64,000 nucleotides of DNA from Prostheceraeus crozeri. Taxonomy: Eukaryota; Platyhelminthes; Polycladida; Euryleptidae. The first letter of the stretch is position 1. Each line of letters begins with the position of its first letter. Made by a program: the position numbers and the translations under genes. This document shows, one piece after another, positions 32,025-45,917 of the stretch. The stretch covers positions 186,001 to 250,000 of the forward strand of contig CAJQUW010008720.1 of NCBI GenBank assembly GCA_907163375.1, in the 5' to 3' direction. The notes beneath the pieces were generated by a model. It worked only from the letters and a program-made list of their open reading frames with translations. It did not search any database and had not been told where the DNA came from.

Positions 32025-35000
32025 CATTCTTCCGTAAATGAACGTACCTATAATTATAAGATTGCCCTCTACAATCGTAGAATTCATCATGAAACAAGCT
32101 AACTACAAGACAGAGCACTGATTTATCGCATTAATTGAAGATTCAGCGAGTAGATTATCAGTATGTATTCAATGACTGATTAATTTTTGCTTTAAGAAGA
32201 TTTGTCGGTAAGATTCTAAATAAGAAATTCTGTAGAAAATGATGTGCGAAAGTATAGGTAAATAAATGTGCCTCATAAATTCTTATATGAAGTTAACCAA
32301 CTGAAACATTTTTTTTGTTATGATGGAATTTAATATAGCATGTATAATTTTAGAACATCGTTTCACTTATCTTGTAACATTTTAGTTTTGTCTTAATGCC
32401 TTGGGATAATAATGCTGAATTCAATTTTTGCAATCTTGTTCGATAGGACAAAGTAATTACATGGACATGTAAACTGAAGAGAATGAGCACTTTCTGTCTC
32501 TTTTTTGGACAGATGTTTTTGAATGTTGTTGTTGACAGATTGCACTGCAAATGAAAAATATGTTGCAAAGTTTTTCTTGCTCAAGTAAAAATTATTGCTT
32601 CTATCAATTTGAAAAAACAGGTTTTAGGAAACAAAAAAGTGAGGAATATTTAATTTATGAAAATTTAGTCAAACTGAAAGGCGTGGCTAACTCGCTAGGG
32701 CGTATTTTCCATTGAGACATTTTCAACAAAAGACAATTGTCTGTTCTATGATTAATTACCTGTGGCAAACACAATCAAAACATTGATGATCATGCTTGTA
32801 GTTTACTATGGAAACAACACTAAAAACAATTAGTGTTTGTATGCGACTTCAGATGCAGTTGCCGTAGCAATTTAAGGCAAGGATTTTCGTCGTTGCATAT
32901 GCTATTTCTGATTTCGGTGTTTATTATGAAACTTTGTTAGCAAACTATTCTTTAAAGTTGTTTCAACCAGCTAATGTTGAGAGTTCGTGGGAATTTCGTG
33001 ATATTTGTGATGAATTTCATTATTTGTGAATGAAAATATTCATTATTACATTTACAGTTCAGTTGAATAATTCAACAATAGAGTTGACAATGTGCTCAAT
33101 AGAACTTATATTGCTGATATTTTAGCTTTAAACTGAAACTGAGGTCTTCGGTTCATTTTTATAACTCGGCTTTGCAACTGAAAAGCAAATAAGTGTATAC
33201 TGTGTAGCTACAGGCTATGATCGGCAATGATATCATTTTATTTTTCATGATGAAAATATAGTGAAATATGCGTAGGCCTACACCGTAAATAGATATAGTC
33301 ACATGAATTTTTCGATTTAGACTGCTACCATGCCACTTTTACTGCTTCTCACCAATGAAATTAAAATTAGATTGTATGCAGCATCGATATATTTCAAATA
33401 ATGGAAACCGAAGAAAGCAGTTTAGTCATACAAAGCTTCTTGTATGTATATCGAGACTTAGGTAGGGCCCATGGCCTTTACATTAAACATTGCAAATTTT
33501 AATTTAGGCTTTATACACTCGAATTACAAATACGCCTACAATATGCAATTGGTTAGGCCAACTGGTTGGTTAGGTGCGAAAAAGGCTAAAAATATTTAGA
33601 TTATCATTATTAATTTAGATATTAGCTTCTTAGCGCACCTGCAGTCCTGCATTGTCTGACAATCTGTGTGATAGACAGACTGACAGACAATAGTGTGCTG
33701 CTTTTCGCTACATGAATCAACCAGTGGCGAAGGACATGGTAGAACAGACGAAAGAGACTGCAAAAAAGAGAAAAAATTTGCTTCAATACAAAACGCGAAG
33801 AATCTATGATTGGAAAATGTAATGGAGCAAAAAGTTTTGGTGATATCATTTTTCCTCAGAATAAAATGACATCATCTTATCATTGCCGATCTTTGGCTAT
33901 AGATTTGACCGACCAAGAAGCTTATTATCCGTTTCACATTAAGTATAGACGTTTCAACTACAGAATGACACGACCGTTCGCAGCATTGACGCATCGCATT
34001 CATTGCTGACATTCTAACAGCAGAATTACCGAAATGAGGTGACATGTTCCCGTTTCAAATGCAAATTGCCGTATCAACAGCATAATGAAAACAAAATCTG
34101 GCGTAAATTCATCCTAATCAGTAGCGATCTACAGCTGCAGACATAAAACCTCCAAATCGAGTGCGACATTGCCGTTTCAAGTGAAATTATCGTGCCTAAA
34201 ATTTGAATATGCCATACCGATAAATTTTGGCTATACTTTATAGCTGACGAGATAGTAGATGAGCATCTCAGCTTCATGGTAAATCAGAAAAAAGGAGCGA
34301 AATCCGGATTTTACTCGAAATTAGCAGCCATGCAATGATACTGTTTCTATGAATGAAATATTGTCGTTTCGACATAAATGTCCGTCTAGATAAAGAGCAG
34401 TCAACTGCAGGCTTTGTTCTTGCTTTGTCCCAGATCATGAATTGACTACATAGGTTAATAGGTTATAATGTGACCTTTTTCTGTTGCAGAATACAAAGAA
34501 TTCAAATGTGAAAATTACAAATGATATATACAATCTTAATGCATTCTGTCCAAGCTTACAAAAACTTTGATGAGATCCTAATAATTCTGTCATAGGCTTC
34601 TTACTATTTACACAAAATTATGAGTTACGCAATTCATTTTAATTTTCAGTTTTTGTGAGTGGAATAAATCGAAGAGCTTAGATTTGCTTAGCTAAATGCA
34701 TCACTGAGGGAAAGAGCGTACATATAAGACAGAAATAACAACTATCAAGTGAGGGCTTCAATAAGTATCGTGAACAACATGAAGATGTCTGTCCTCCTGA
34801 TAGCGATCATGAAGTCTTGGTATTGTGACGGCCGTGCTATTTGCCGCATCTATGTGCATGTCATAGATAAGTTATTTAGCTATGTGCATGTACATTTCTT
34901 ATATCTTTGATTACAGTTGCACTGTTATGCTATGTTAAATTTATGATGCTGCTATGTAAGCAAGTCATAATATAGCAGATGAATAACGTAGAAGCTGTGT

Positions 35001-36084
35001 CGGCCTGCACGAAAGGAAAACTAAAAAAATCAGATGTTATTTTTAGTCCAAATCCAGTCAAAATCAAGTGGTATCGGCGAATCCTGATTTCCGTTGCCCT
35101 TTTCCTGCATTGCACTTCCTGACCATGACTTGAAAAAGTGCTGTCGTGATGGAAATGATTTTTACCCTCCCACTTCACCGCACACCCCCACACGCTAACT
35201 CAGTCTGACCTCCGCTCCTTCTCATTCATGGTGTACTTTTATTGTCTCCCCTTTCAGCTGGGATTGCTTGAAACTACTGTCTCTTCGGTTTTGATGTTGG
35301 CGTTCTGTTTTCATTTCATTTGTTTGATTCACCGTCTACAAATGTATGTCAAAGTCTTCAATTTCCTGCTATATTTGCGTTGCCAGTATCCATATCGACT
35401 TTGAAAGGCTAAGAAAATTGTCTCCATCATTCACTTTACCGTACTTCTGTCATCGATTGGAGTAGAAATTGTCGCAAAAATGATGCTTTGAGCTTGGTTA
35501 TCCTCGAAACATTGACTGTCAGTCTTTTGGGAATGCTTGAAGGCAGAGAGGCAGCGAAGTAACACGATAATGTTACTAACTCATCGGTGCTAATGTACAG
35601 ACCTCAACGTGCAAGACAAATGATAATTCGCATCCGAATTGGAGGATAAACATTCTTTGCCATGAACCGAGGAGAGGTCTGATCGCAATTCCTTACAGAT
35701 ATTGCCGATTGAAATATTCGGCTTTGAACCTTCACAAAAAAATGATATTTTTCGTTTCAAGATATTGTACTTCCTGTTTGAGCCAATCTTAATATCCCAG
35801 AATCGCTTTCAACGTAATTTAAAGTTCTTCGATGGAATTGCTAGTGTTGAAGAAAACAATTACGTAGATTCTTTTTTGTACCACTTCATTAAGTCGGAAA
35901 TAATTGTATTCATCTGCCTAAATAACTGCAAGCTTTCTCATCGCATAGGTATGAATCTGCTTTTCTTCTCATTCTTGTAATTCTGAGTAAGAGCACCGGA
36001 AGCACGGGGACAGCTGACAAATGCACCCATCGAAACAGCTGCCTTAGTATCACGGAAACCGGCTGCCAATGGACGTGTTGTCAA
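32025..36084. other. No supported gene
   Basis: Mostly AT-rich. Near 34716 a TATA-like ATATAA is followed about 60 bases on by ATG and a hydrophobic run (MKMSVLLIAIMK, 34780), which could be a signal-peptide exon but is weak. A strong acceptor at 34489 opens only a few codons. The ORF at 35702-35980 has no recognisable motif. Confidence 0.3.
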
Positions 36085-37251
36085 CATCAAAATCGGGAGA
36101 TCAGCTGCCAATGTTGGCCATTGACTGCATCAAAATCATGAGAGCAGCTGCCAATGTCGCGCATCGACTGCATCAAAATCATGAGAGCAGCTGCCAATGT
36201 TGGCCATTGACTGCATGAAAATCAGGAGATCAGCTGCCAATGTTGGCCATTGACTGCATCAAAATCATGAGAGCAGCTGCCAATGTTGGCCATCGACTGC
36301 ATCAAAATCATGAGAGCAGCTGCCAATGTTGGCCATCGACTGCATCAAAATCATGAGAGCAGCTGCCAATGTTGGCTATCGACTGCATCAAAATCATGAG
36401 AGCAGCTGCCAATGTTGGTCATTGACTGCATCAAATTCATGAGAGCAGCTGCCAATGTTGGCCATTGACCGCATCAAAATCATGAGAGCAGCTGCCCGAT
36501 GTTGGCCATCGACTGCATCAAAATCATGAGAGCAGCTGCCCGATGCTATCCATCGACCGCATCAAATTCATGGGAGCATCTGCCCGATGTTGCGCATCGA
36601 CTGCATCAAAATCATGAGAGCAGCTGCCAATGTTGGCCATTGACTGCATCAAAATCATGAGAGCAGCTGCCAATATTGGCCATTGACTGCATCAAAATCA
36701 TGAGAGCAACTGCCAATGTTGGCCATCGACTGCATCAAAATCATGAGAGCAGCTGCCAATGTTGGCTATCGACTGCATCAAAATCATGAGAGCAGCTGCC
36801 AATGTTGGCTATCGACTGCATCAAAATCATGAGAGCAGCTGCCAATGTTGGCTATCGACTGCATCAAAATCATGAGAGCAGCTGCCAATGTTGGTCATTG
36901 ACTGCATCAAAATCATGAGAGCAGCTGCCAATATTGGCCATTGACTGCATCAAAATCATGAGAGCAGCTGCCAATGTTGGCCATCGACTGCATCAAAATC
37001 ATGAGAGCAGCTGCCAATGTTGGCCATTGACTGCATCAAATTCATGAGAGCAGCTGCCAATGTTGGCCATTGACCGCATCAAAATCATGGGAGCATCTGC
37101 CCGATGTTGGCCATCGACTGCATCAAAATCAGGAGAGCAGCTGCCAATGTTGGCCATTGACCGCATCAAGATGATTGTGCAGAGCATCTGCCCGATGTTG
37201 GCCATCAACTGCATCAAAATCAGGAGAGCAGCTGTTGATGTTGCGCAGCAG
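36085..37251. repeat. 43-bp minisatellite, 27 copies
   Basis: Tandem units begin CATCAAAATCATGAGAGCAG and continue CTGCCAATGTTGGCCATTGACTG. I count 27 units, mostly 43 bp. Variants of 44 bp carry GCCCGATG, and one 48-bp unit lies at 37164. Nearly every unit contains CAGCTG. Variant order is partly repeated: the GGTCATT, AAATTC, CCCGATG series near 36386-36516 and again near 36862-37121, suggesting a multi-unit duplication. Open frames over the array are by-products of the repeat. Confidence 0.97.
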
Positions 37252-37369
37252 CCTCTATCAGTAATTTTGCGAATTAACGACCCTCGCGCTTTAACTGCAA
37301 CTCACGATGTAAAGCCATATATAATCTAAGAGTTATTTAAAGAGGTTAATTATTTTCAGGGGAATTTAG

Positions 37370-37428
37370 TTAAAAAATGAAGTGGGCGAAATCAGAGAAG
37401 AGGAATTAAATAACTTGGATGAAACCAA
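37370..37428 (+). CDS. Possible host exon, coiled-coil peptide
   Basis: After a pyrimidine-rich stretch ending TTTTCAGGGGAATTTAG, an open segment reads LKNEVGEIREEELNNLDET and exits in phase 2 at donor GTAAAG. The charged helical peptide resembles exon A. The incoming phase is 0, whereas exon D leaves in phase 2, so at least one exon between them would be missing. Weak evidence. Confidence 0.35.
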
Positions 37429-37442
37429 GTAAAGTTATAATA

Positions 37443-37760
37443 ATCAAATAATTCAATATACTCAGGCCATAAAAATCCGTATTCATTATCAAGAACAATT
37501 CAATGAGCAAGTGGAAAAAGACTTGTACAATGGTTAGGATATTCATTTTTTGGTATTTAATTATCGGCCTGATATAATATGACCACATGATGGGGTTGGT
37601 CCGTGGTCTTCTGATATATGGTCGATAATAATGATTCAATATCATAAAATTGGATTTCCTGACCATTACATATACACAAGTTCTTTTCCACTTGCTGATG
37701 GAATTGTTCTTGATAACGAATATGGATTATTTATAGTCGAAATGTATTGAATTATTTGAT
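37443..37760. repeat. Imperfect foldback element, about 155-bp arms
   Basis: Outer ends ATCAAATAATTCAATA and TATTGAATTATTTGAT are exact complements. Further shared blocks are ATCAAGAACAATTC and GCAAGTGGAAAA, and the centre is GACCAC...GTGGTC. It has no coding capacity. It is probably a foldback MITE lying next to the possible exon at 37370. Confidence 0.75.
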
Positions 37761-40700
37761 GAAATGCAGCAACTTTACCTAATTTTCCTAATTTTTTTGA
37801 TTAATTATTTTCATCTCATGTTTGAAAGTCATTATTAGACAGCGACAATTAAGGTGAATCACCTAAAATAATTTTTTTACCTTAATTCCGGATATTTTGT
37901 AAAAACACTTAAATCACACAAATATTGTCATTATGACAAAAATTTGCTATTTGCTGAACTCATCTACTTACATTGGAAAACATTGGCAAAAATCGTGGTA
38001 ACGAATTACTTTTATACTCGGAATAATGAAGAAATTGATGAGTGATTCTGGACAGTGCCAGATGTTTCTGGTCATAGTTTCTGGTTCTTTTATACAAATT
38101 TACAGAGTTTTTATAGAATTTATATTGCATTTGAAATGCGAGTAATTTTGATATTGTACAATTGAATTGTCAATACAGAATTTGAAACATTTATACTCAG
38201 TTGTTGATGTTTGATCCGTGCAGTTGTTATAGCTTGAAATAAAATCGTTCCGAATCGCGATTAAATCTAGGACGTACTTGTCATTTTCTTTTCTCTAATT
38301 CTTTTTTTAAATTTATACGTAGATTATTGTCGCAGTGTTTGTTTACAAATTAGATACCGACAAAAGCACAATTCATGAAAATAAACAAAAAGAACACCAC
38401 TGCTCTCACTGAATCTAGACAATATAATAGATTTTTGATTTGCCTAAATAGACAACCTAAATTTGTAAAATTATTCATCTAAAAAACCTAAAATGACAAA
38501 AATATTCACCTAAGATGTCGGTGTCTAGTCATTATAAACTGCCAACGAGAAGTGATTGACCATGAGAGTGCTTCTTTGCCGAGTCACAATGCAAGGGATC
38601 GTAGTTAGAGATTGTGATTGTACTGTAAGATATAATATAGCCATCACAAATATGGCTGTCTTCCATAATTTCAACAGGAAAATTATATATCAAATAAGCC
38701 AGGGTGGCGAGTAGTCTAACACTTTTAAATTTTCTGATCGACCACGTGCGCGTAATTGTCAATGTCCATCAATGTTTACTTAACATTTGATAAAAATGTC
38801 TTGTTTTCAATTATCTGCCACGGATAATTTACTAAATGAATGAGTAGACCTCTTCACATTTCAAACAATGCAACATATTTGCTCGCCTATGCCACTGATA
38901 TTAGAATGAAACACATGCATAAAGGTGCACAATAAATGTATATACACCTTAGCGTGCAATCAAAATAGAATTAAAAGCCTTTTCAAGCTGCTTGCTCTGA
39001 AGGATGGACTCTAAGCTTTCCGTATTCGATGTGAAGGCATCATTTATCGAAACTTAAGGAAATGAAAGGAAATATAGGAAGGCCTAAAAGTCTTGCGATA
39101 TGACTCCCTATTTAATGCTTCGACCAAGGCCGCGCAGGCATGCCACCCTACAATAAATAGCCCTACCAAACAACTTTCTCACGATAAATCGGAGAGAGGT
39201 GTCGATTTAAAAGTACTGACTGAAAATCCTCACTCTGATGTATTTTCTCATTTACACCGCCGACCTGGGAATTGTGGTCAGATCGGGGCCAGTAGCCAAC
39301 TTTGAGCTCAGTGTCCACTGTCCAACTGCTGTTATCATTCCGTTATTTCCCGTGTGTCATTTCAATAAAGTTTTGATGCTACTTTCTGCGATACAGAATT
39401 GTGTATTTAAATTCCCATTTCTATGATTTGCCTTCTTCATCTTAACCGACGTGCATAGACGTGGGGAATATAGAAGCTAATTAATAATTGCAATTTATTG
39501 AGCTTTCTGCTCATCGCAACTTCCAATCAAGTAAATAAAATTGTCTGAACCAACGTCTTACTTCTTATTGAGTATCATAAAAACGTTATTTCTCTGTGGA
39601 AAAGAAGAAGACGAGCTAATTTGGGATGGTTGAAAACAGCACAACTCCTAGTGATTCGATGAGATAATGTAGTGATGTGTGTCAATCACACATGGCTAGT
39701 CAAGCAATTAAAACAACGACATATGCTTATTGCGTTCTCATTCGAAACTTTAATAATCGATCAGATCACCTAAGTGCATTTTAATGAAAGTTTCATGCAG
39801 TGCATGTTGCTTCATGTATCAAATGGGTGGATGAAGTCAATTAAAGATTCTGCATACATTTAACGTGATAATTACTTCTATTTTGTTCAACTTCCCTCTG
39901 CATTTCTGTTACTCACCAATTTAAGCAGTGCTGATCAGGAGGCTTACGGCTTTTTGGCTGGCGTTACATGTTGCAACACATCAGGAATACGGGTGACTTC
40001 CAATTAGACAACTTTAGGAATATGTGCAGTAACAGACCATCAAGGATCGAATTGACCTCCAACCACTAGAGCTTGAGGCTGAAGTGGGCGAGATAACATT
40101 GCCACTGGTGATCTCAATAGAATCGAGTTGTTTGGATTGATGAAGCGTCTATATGTCTCCGAGGTCGCAATGGCCGTTTGAGAGTTAGGATGAAGTCAGG
40201 TGATACAATTCCTGATCAATTGACATTGCCTGAATCAAGTAGGTAAACGAGTACTTATTTGTGCTGCGAAATGGATGAATGGCCGAACTGAACTCCATAT
40301 CCAAAGGGATGACATGAACTCCATTGGATATGTAAAAGTTTTGCAAATGCACATTTACTGAAGCGCGGTGGTAGTCGATTAATTCTTCCTGGAGATGATC
40401 TTTCTCGACTTGAAGTTTTGTGAAGGCCAGAGTGAGAGAGTTTAAATCAAGTAGTGATCAATCGCCTGATCGAAAGCGTGCCTTTCTGGAATCGATAAGT
40501 GATTGAACTTTCTGATGAGTTTGCGAAATATTCGTGACCACCAGTGAGCCTACCACTGTCCCTACAGAACCACTGAACAACAAAGAAATTTTCATTTCCA
40601 CTTTTCCATTATTCACCTGCCAAATTTATACCTGTATTTGACAAAATTCCATTAAAGTGAGACAAAATTTATGTGGTCCTCTTTTTATGATCATCACTGT

Positions 40701-41039
40701 ATATTTCAAGCATGTCTAACAAAGGTTGAAATTGCTTTATTTTGCAAAATTGTAATAATGCTTGGTGAAAAAAATGGAAACCTGGAAGCTGATAGTTTGC
40801 AGAAAAATGACAAATGCGCCACATTGTGAAACTTTAGCTTGACAGGAGAATGTGTCTTCGATGAAAGTTCGACTTCTTCAAATTTTAGTTAAACTTTTTT
40901 TTAACTGAAATTCAACTTCTTCAAATTGAAGTTGAAAACGTGTAGATGTCATGAGCAAATGCATTCCATAACGAACCATGCTGAGTTATTGTCGACGAAG
41001 GCTGCTAAGGAATTGTGTTCCCAAACCCCGAAATGTTAA
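37761..41039. other. No feature seen
   Basis: AT-rich with only motif-free short frames. No gene or repeat is supported. Confidence 0.35.
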
Positions 41040-41300
41040 AGCCGGTAATTAATAATAATAAGCACGATTGAAGAACAAGCTAAAAGATCTGAAGAAGGTA
41101 GAATAGTGCAGTTGAAGAGATCTGTTGACTGACACTGAAACTTCTATTGAAGAAAAAGAGAAGAGACGATCGTTGAAGCTAATAAGAAGTTGCAAGAACT
41201 CCCAAGAGAGTTGCCTGCAAATCAGGCAGCTGTACAAGGAGCTAGTTTACAAACTGTGATGGGGCTCTACAGGAAGCACACTCCTACGGATGAAATAGGG
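41040..41300 (+). other. Degraded coding-like segment
   Basis: One frame reads EETIVEANKKLQELPRELPA then NQAAVQGASLQTVMGLYRKH and stops at about 41312. Upstream frames read EEQAKRSEEGR. This could be a decayed coiled-coil or retroelement piece; no family is recognised. A GC-richer patch at 41300-41620 follows, also unrecognised. Confidence 0.25.
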
Positions 41301-41312
41301 ATTATGAAGATG

Positions 41313-42929
41313 TGAGGAGGAATACTAATGAAGCAGCTCGGATGTGCGATGTGGGACTCAGAGTGGCAGCATGACGCAATCCACCTAGCACCAGCCTAAC
41401 AGCAACCCTGGACAATCCATGGAGGCCCTGATATGCTGCAAAGGATGCAGGCAAGCAGGGTCGTTCTGTTAGGCCGACAAGGCATAAATTGCACATATGG
41501 GACGGTCCCCATGACTTCTTTAGCCTGGGCTCGTTTGCCCGCGTGTCATGCAAGAGGGCATAGCACATGTGCAAACCAAGGTGATGTGATTACCCATGAC
41601 AATGAGTCAGCAAGTCAGTGCTAGTGCTTGCAATCCCGATTCTCGGAAGCTAATGTACGTCTGCCAATCGTGTTTACGAACGTAGATAAAGTTCGCTGCA
41701 AAATGATAGGTTCTTCATGATAATGACACGTGTTGCTGTCTTCTGTATGTATTAAAGCCTGTGCCCAGGCCATTTATCGATTTCGAGGAGATGATTAACA
41801 GCTCAATACATAAATTCACTGATATCCAGAATGTGCATTTTCATTAATTTCTGAGTACAGTAATCAATTCCGAACTCGATCCGGAGATGCCAGCTCCTGT
41901 CCGGTCGGGCAGCGGGACAGCGTATAAGGCTTATAAAATGTTAACCCGATCCTGTCCCGAAATGATTACATGGGATCAGCGTTCATGAATGCTTTGAGAA
42001 TACAACGAAACAATTGCGCATTAAATTGCGATTAATTTAATTGTTTCTGAACTGCGTGAACCCCTGAATGGCACCATTTCTGTGGTTGGTCAATTTTTCA
42101 ACTTAGCGAGAAAATGAGGGTTCGGAGGATTTTTCAAAACGTGCTGCAACAGTAAGAACACGAATGAATTAGATGTTAAAATGAGTTACATAAAGAACGA
42201 ACGACCGTAATCCTTTCTGCCCATTCTCTCGCACCGGAAATCAAAAGACAGATCATCTTGAATTTTCAATTATTTTCATTCTCTGAAAAATAGCACTTTT
42301 ATTTGATTAGTTCGGATGTTGACAGCCTGATCAATGTTGAAATTGGATCTCTAAGTTTCACCGAGAAATCTGTCATGATTTTATTACCCTTTCTGTTGAC
42401 CAGACATGACACCGTGTGACCGAACATGTTGTTGGCGAGGTTGTGCAACGTAATAGCTTTTATGCAATCTCTGATCATGTCTGCTGCGAAAAGACATACG
42501 ATGATTGTCCTCTGTGAATTGAAGTCCCGATCCTGTTTACTTGATATCTAATTGCGATCCTTCTCTCCTTCGTAAAGATTGCTTTGCTGTCAGTTTAACC
42601 ATGAAAACGGATAGATAGATTAATTAACGGAGGTCACTGATGTTTTATTTGTATGATCTATCAAATTGCCATGTAATTTACGCACTACAGAAATAGAAGG
42701 AAGTGAATATTTAATGATTGTCTGACTGAAGAATTTTCTGTATTATTGTCGGAATATTGTAGATTGAGAACTAGAGACGAAAAATTATTTGTTAAACGAC
42801 CGAACTAAGAAATGACAGGGGTAATAGATTACATGAAATATTTCCAGTGTGTTGTAAAGTAAATATGTTTGAAATTACAAATGCCTTTTCCTAAAAAAAC
42901 AATAATTTATATTAAATATCAACTAAGAG
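41313..42929. other. No recognised feature
   Basis: The GC-richer patch 41313-41620 has open frames on both strands without a recognised motif. The rest is AT-rich and unannotated. Confidence 0.3.
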
Positions 42930-43095
42930 TGTGGTCTCAGTGGCACATTGGTTTAATGGTTGGGCTAGCGATCTTTTGGTACAGAGGTCGAGCCCCTAAA
43001 GTGTCATTGGAGTTGTCATCTGGAGTAAAAGTACCACAACGCTCCAGAAAAGTCAGACTATGTCAGCACCATCAAGCCACCAGTATTGGGGAGTT
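42930..43095 (+). mobile_element. Probable tRNA-derived SINE
   Basis: The sequence has a box A (TGGCACATTGG at about 42950) and, about 50 bases on, a box B-like GGTCGAGCCCC. This is the spacing of an internal RNA polymerase III promoter. A small stem TCTGGAG...CTCCAGA follows at 43018-43050. The tRNA cloverleaf is not intact. The 3' border and target duplication are not resolved. Confidence 0.6.
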
Positions 43096-45907
43096 GTGAT
43101 TTTGAAGCTTCAGCAACATATGCACACCATGTGACGTATTTCGGACCTCATTAATCGTTATCATTTTTGAACCAGCGCAGTTGAAACTAGACAAATTCAG
43201 TTCCGGTTTCTGAAGCAGCAAGCAATAGCCACAACTCGAACAGCAATCTATTCTTGTATTTATGTGACAAATGGTGTTATAGGTCTCACGTTCCAATGAG
43301 CCTATCATTTCCAGCATTAAAGCTTGAAAATGTGATAAGTGCATGCACTTATTGCAGTGCGTCAGAACAACTGCCTTGTTGTTCTAGTTAGACACATGCT
43401 AAATACGGGAATGGCTAATGCAGGCCTATGTAGACATGCTAACTTTCTTTTGTTAATCGGAGATAGCATGAATGATGCAGTTAATGCATCAATCTAGCCA
43501 AGCATAATTCGCTACATGATTTGGATGTACCGACATGTGATGGTTTAAATCGGCTCACATTTAATCTAGCTGTACTTCTCCATTCGCATAAAAGAAGTTG
43601 TATGCATTCGACTTACAATTCCGTCATTGTGTCCAAAAAGAGCTTCTGTTTGATTGTCAACCAATCACCTTACACGTATATGTACTTATTTTTCACTTTT
43701 TCTTTTCGTTCATCTTTATCTATTTCGTATATATCTTGTACATTATCTTCTTCTAATATTTTTCTCTGCAATTTTCCAATTGCCATTGTTATCATGTTAC
43801 ATTATCTTACCTACCTGTCAGTATTCACATCAGTTGACTTTGCCTTTCTCTATGTTGTTTGCCATGTTTCTCACTCTTCGGCAACTTTCAAGTTGATTTG
43901 CATGCATGCATAATAACTGAACTGTCATTTGATCAGATAGATTGAGATTTCCTGATATCACATCCCATTTATTGTATGTATTTACGGGGGAACACTAATG
44001 TAATATCGCACTTTAGACGTGGGGCATTCTCGTCATTGTCAGATGAATGAATTGTGATCGTGATGATAGAGAACAGAGATTATAAACTATCACACGTACA
44101 CATATGTTTCTGTATAAATGAATTGGAAAAGAGACACACATAAGTCCTGAAACATTCCACCGAATATCGTATACTTACCATCGAAACTGCGGAGAAGCAA
44201 AGAAGAAAGACTGTCTTTCGTACCGCGTTTGGATTCCGTGGAGATACTAAGTAACACATGCATCACAAGTCACTCAGTGGTGATTTCTTGGAAGAAAACT
44301 GAAGCCGAGCAGCAGGTGCCGCTGCGCTAGACAGGACATGCTTTTAAACCAAGATCCTGTCTTGCCAGAATCACAATTTAAGTACTGTAAAATTCTGGTA
44401 TCGATTTATATCGTTTTTACCAGTTTTCGTCAAGCTTCATTTAAGCACCGCGGCTACAATTTTGCTTGCGTCTTTACGTCCTCAAATTAAAGGGAATCTT
44501 TGATCAATCGTGTATGAATAAATACCCAGGGACTTAGAATCGGAACAGAACCGACAGCAAGGGAGGCGAACCGGAACCAGAACTGAACGTGTCTAGTTGG
44601 AACTAAAGGATATGCTAGGCATGCCTTTCTCCACGAGACTACCCGACCACCTATTCAGAATGGGATTAGCGTAAAATACTCCTTTACTGGACTCCAAGAC
44701 GCCAAGGACAGTTGTTCAAATCTGCCCGCGACTGATGGTCTGATCAAAGCAGACCAAACATCTGCTGAGATTTAATGAATTAATCGAAGCCAAGCCATAG
44801 AAAGTAATATCAGTAGGAATGTGACATTGTATAGCTCATTTCTCATGCAAGCTTAATTGTAAAATAAAAATATAGACCTATGGCATTTCACTACTTTACA
44901 ATACCGCAGCTCGAAGAAGTCAGGGTTCCTCCTACTTAACTTCGCTCGATGACATGTAAATATTCACGTAGATTTTTCACGTGCATCAGTATTCGACTGG
45001 AAGGAAACTTGGGGAGGGGGAGAGCCAGGGATATCCTTCATTCTGTGACTGTTTGTCCTCAGTCTGTGAGGTGATTTTGTTGCGGGACTACAGTATCCGA
45101 TAATCAATGTCGCTCGATAGGGCTGAACATTTCTTTCACTTGTCCCTTTTATTCCCAAAGACGCTCAAGAATCATTCATAAAACTTCAGAGCTGGCTTGC
45201 GATTGTATGTAAATGGACAAAGTAGGTTCATTTGTCGTATATGCGACTATTCATGCATGTGTTGACTCACTCAACGGCATGTACATTGAATGCATGGTAC
45301 ACACATTAAATTATCAAAACTGCGCTTAGCATATTCTTATGTAATGAAAATGTGTATTAACAAGTTCACAAGTATTCACAATGTATAGACTGTCACAAAA
45401 CTTTATCAAACAAAACGTAATATGGTAACATTGTATTGCATTGGCAATTGACAATAAGATGATGCGTGTAATATTTATGTGTATAGTTAATGATGTATTA
45501 AAATTGAGCACAATTCAAACCAAAAACCGTTAACTTTGGTCGTTAGGCTGAGCTCGGCCAGTGCCACCAAGCATGGGTGACATTTTCCCGGAAATTTGTG
45601 GAAGTTTTGCATGACATTGACTGAGTCCTGAGATTCTTCCATTAATACAACAGTTCAGATGGGGATATAGGAGTTCCGAAATATATATTTGTATTAAATT
45701 ACAAAAATCAGGAATGCAAATGATGCTAATGCTAAATGAGCACATTGTTTTCAGTGTAGGCGAAAGATCACAGTCATGCTTCCTAACTTTTCAAACAAAT
45801 TTCACACTTTTGTCAACGTTTAAATGCATTTACTCAAATTTATCGAAAATCAAGAGAATGGAATAAATAATATATTGTGCGCTCTGTTTTGATGTCCATA
45901 AAAATAA
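43096..45907. other. No feature seen
   Basis: AT-rich. Open frames at 43521-43913 are hydrophobic but motif-free. Nothing is supported. Confidence 0.35.
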
Positions 45908-45917
45908 GTGTCGATCA

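Noticed and set aside
34490-34507. Strong acceptor followed by an 18-base open segment and GTGAAA
   Set aside because: A microexon this short with a weak donor cannot be supported without transcript data, although its phase would fit exon D.
36999-37329. Open frames across the 43-bp array on both strands
   Set aside because: They follow from the repeat itself; the unit length is not a multiple of three and the peptide has no family features.
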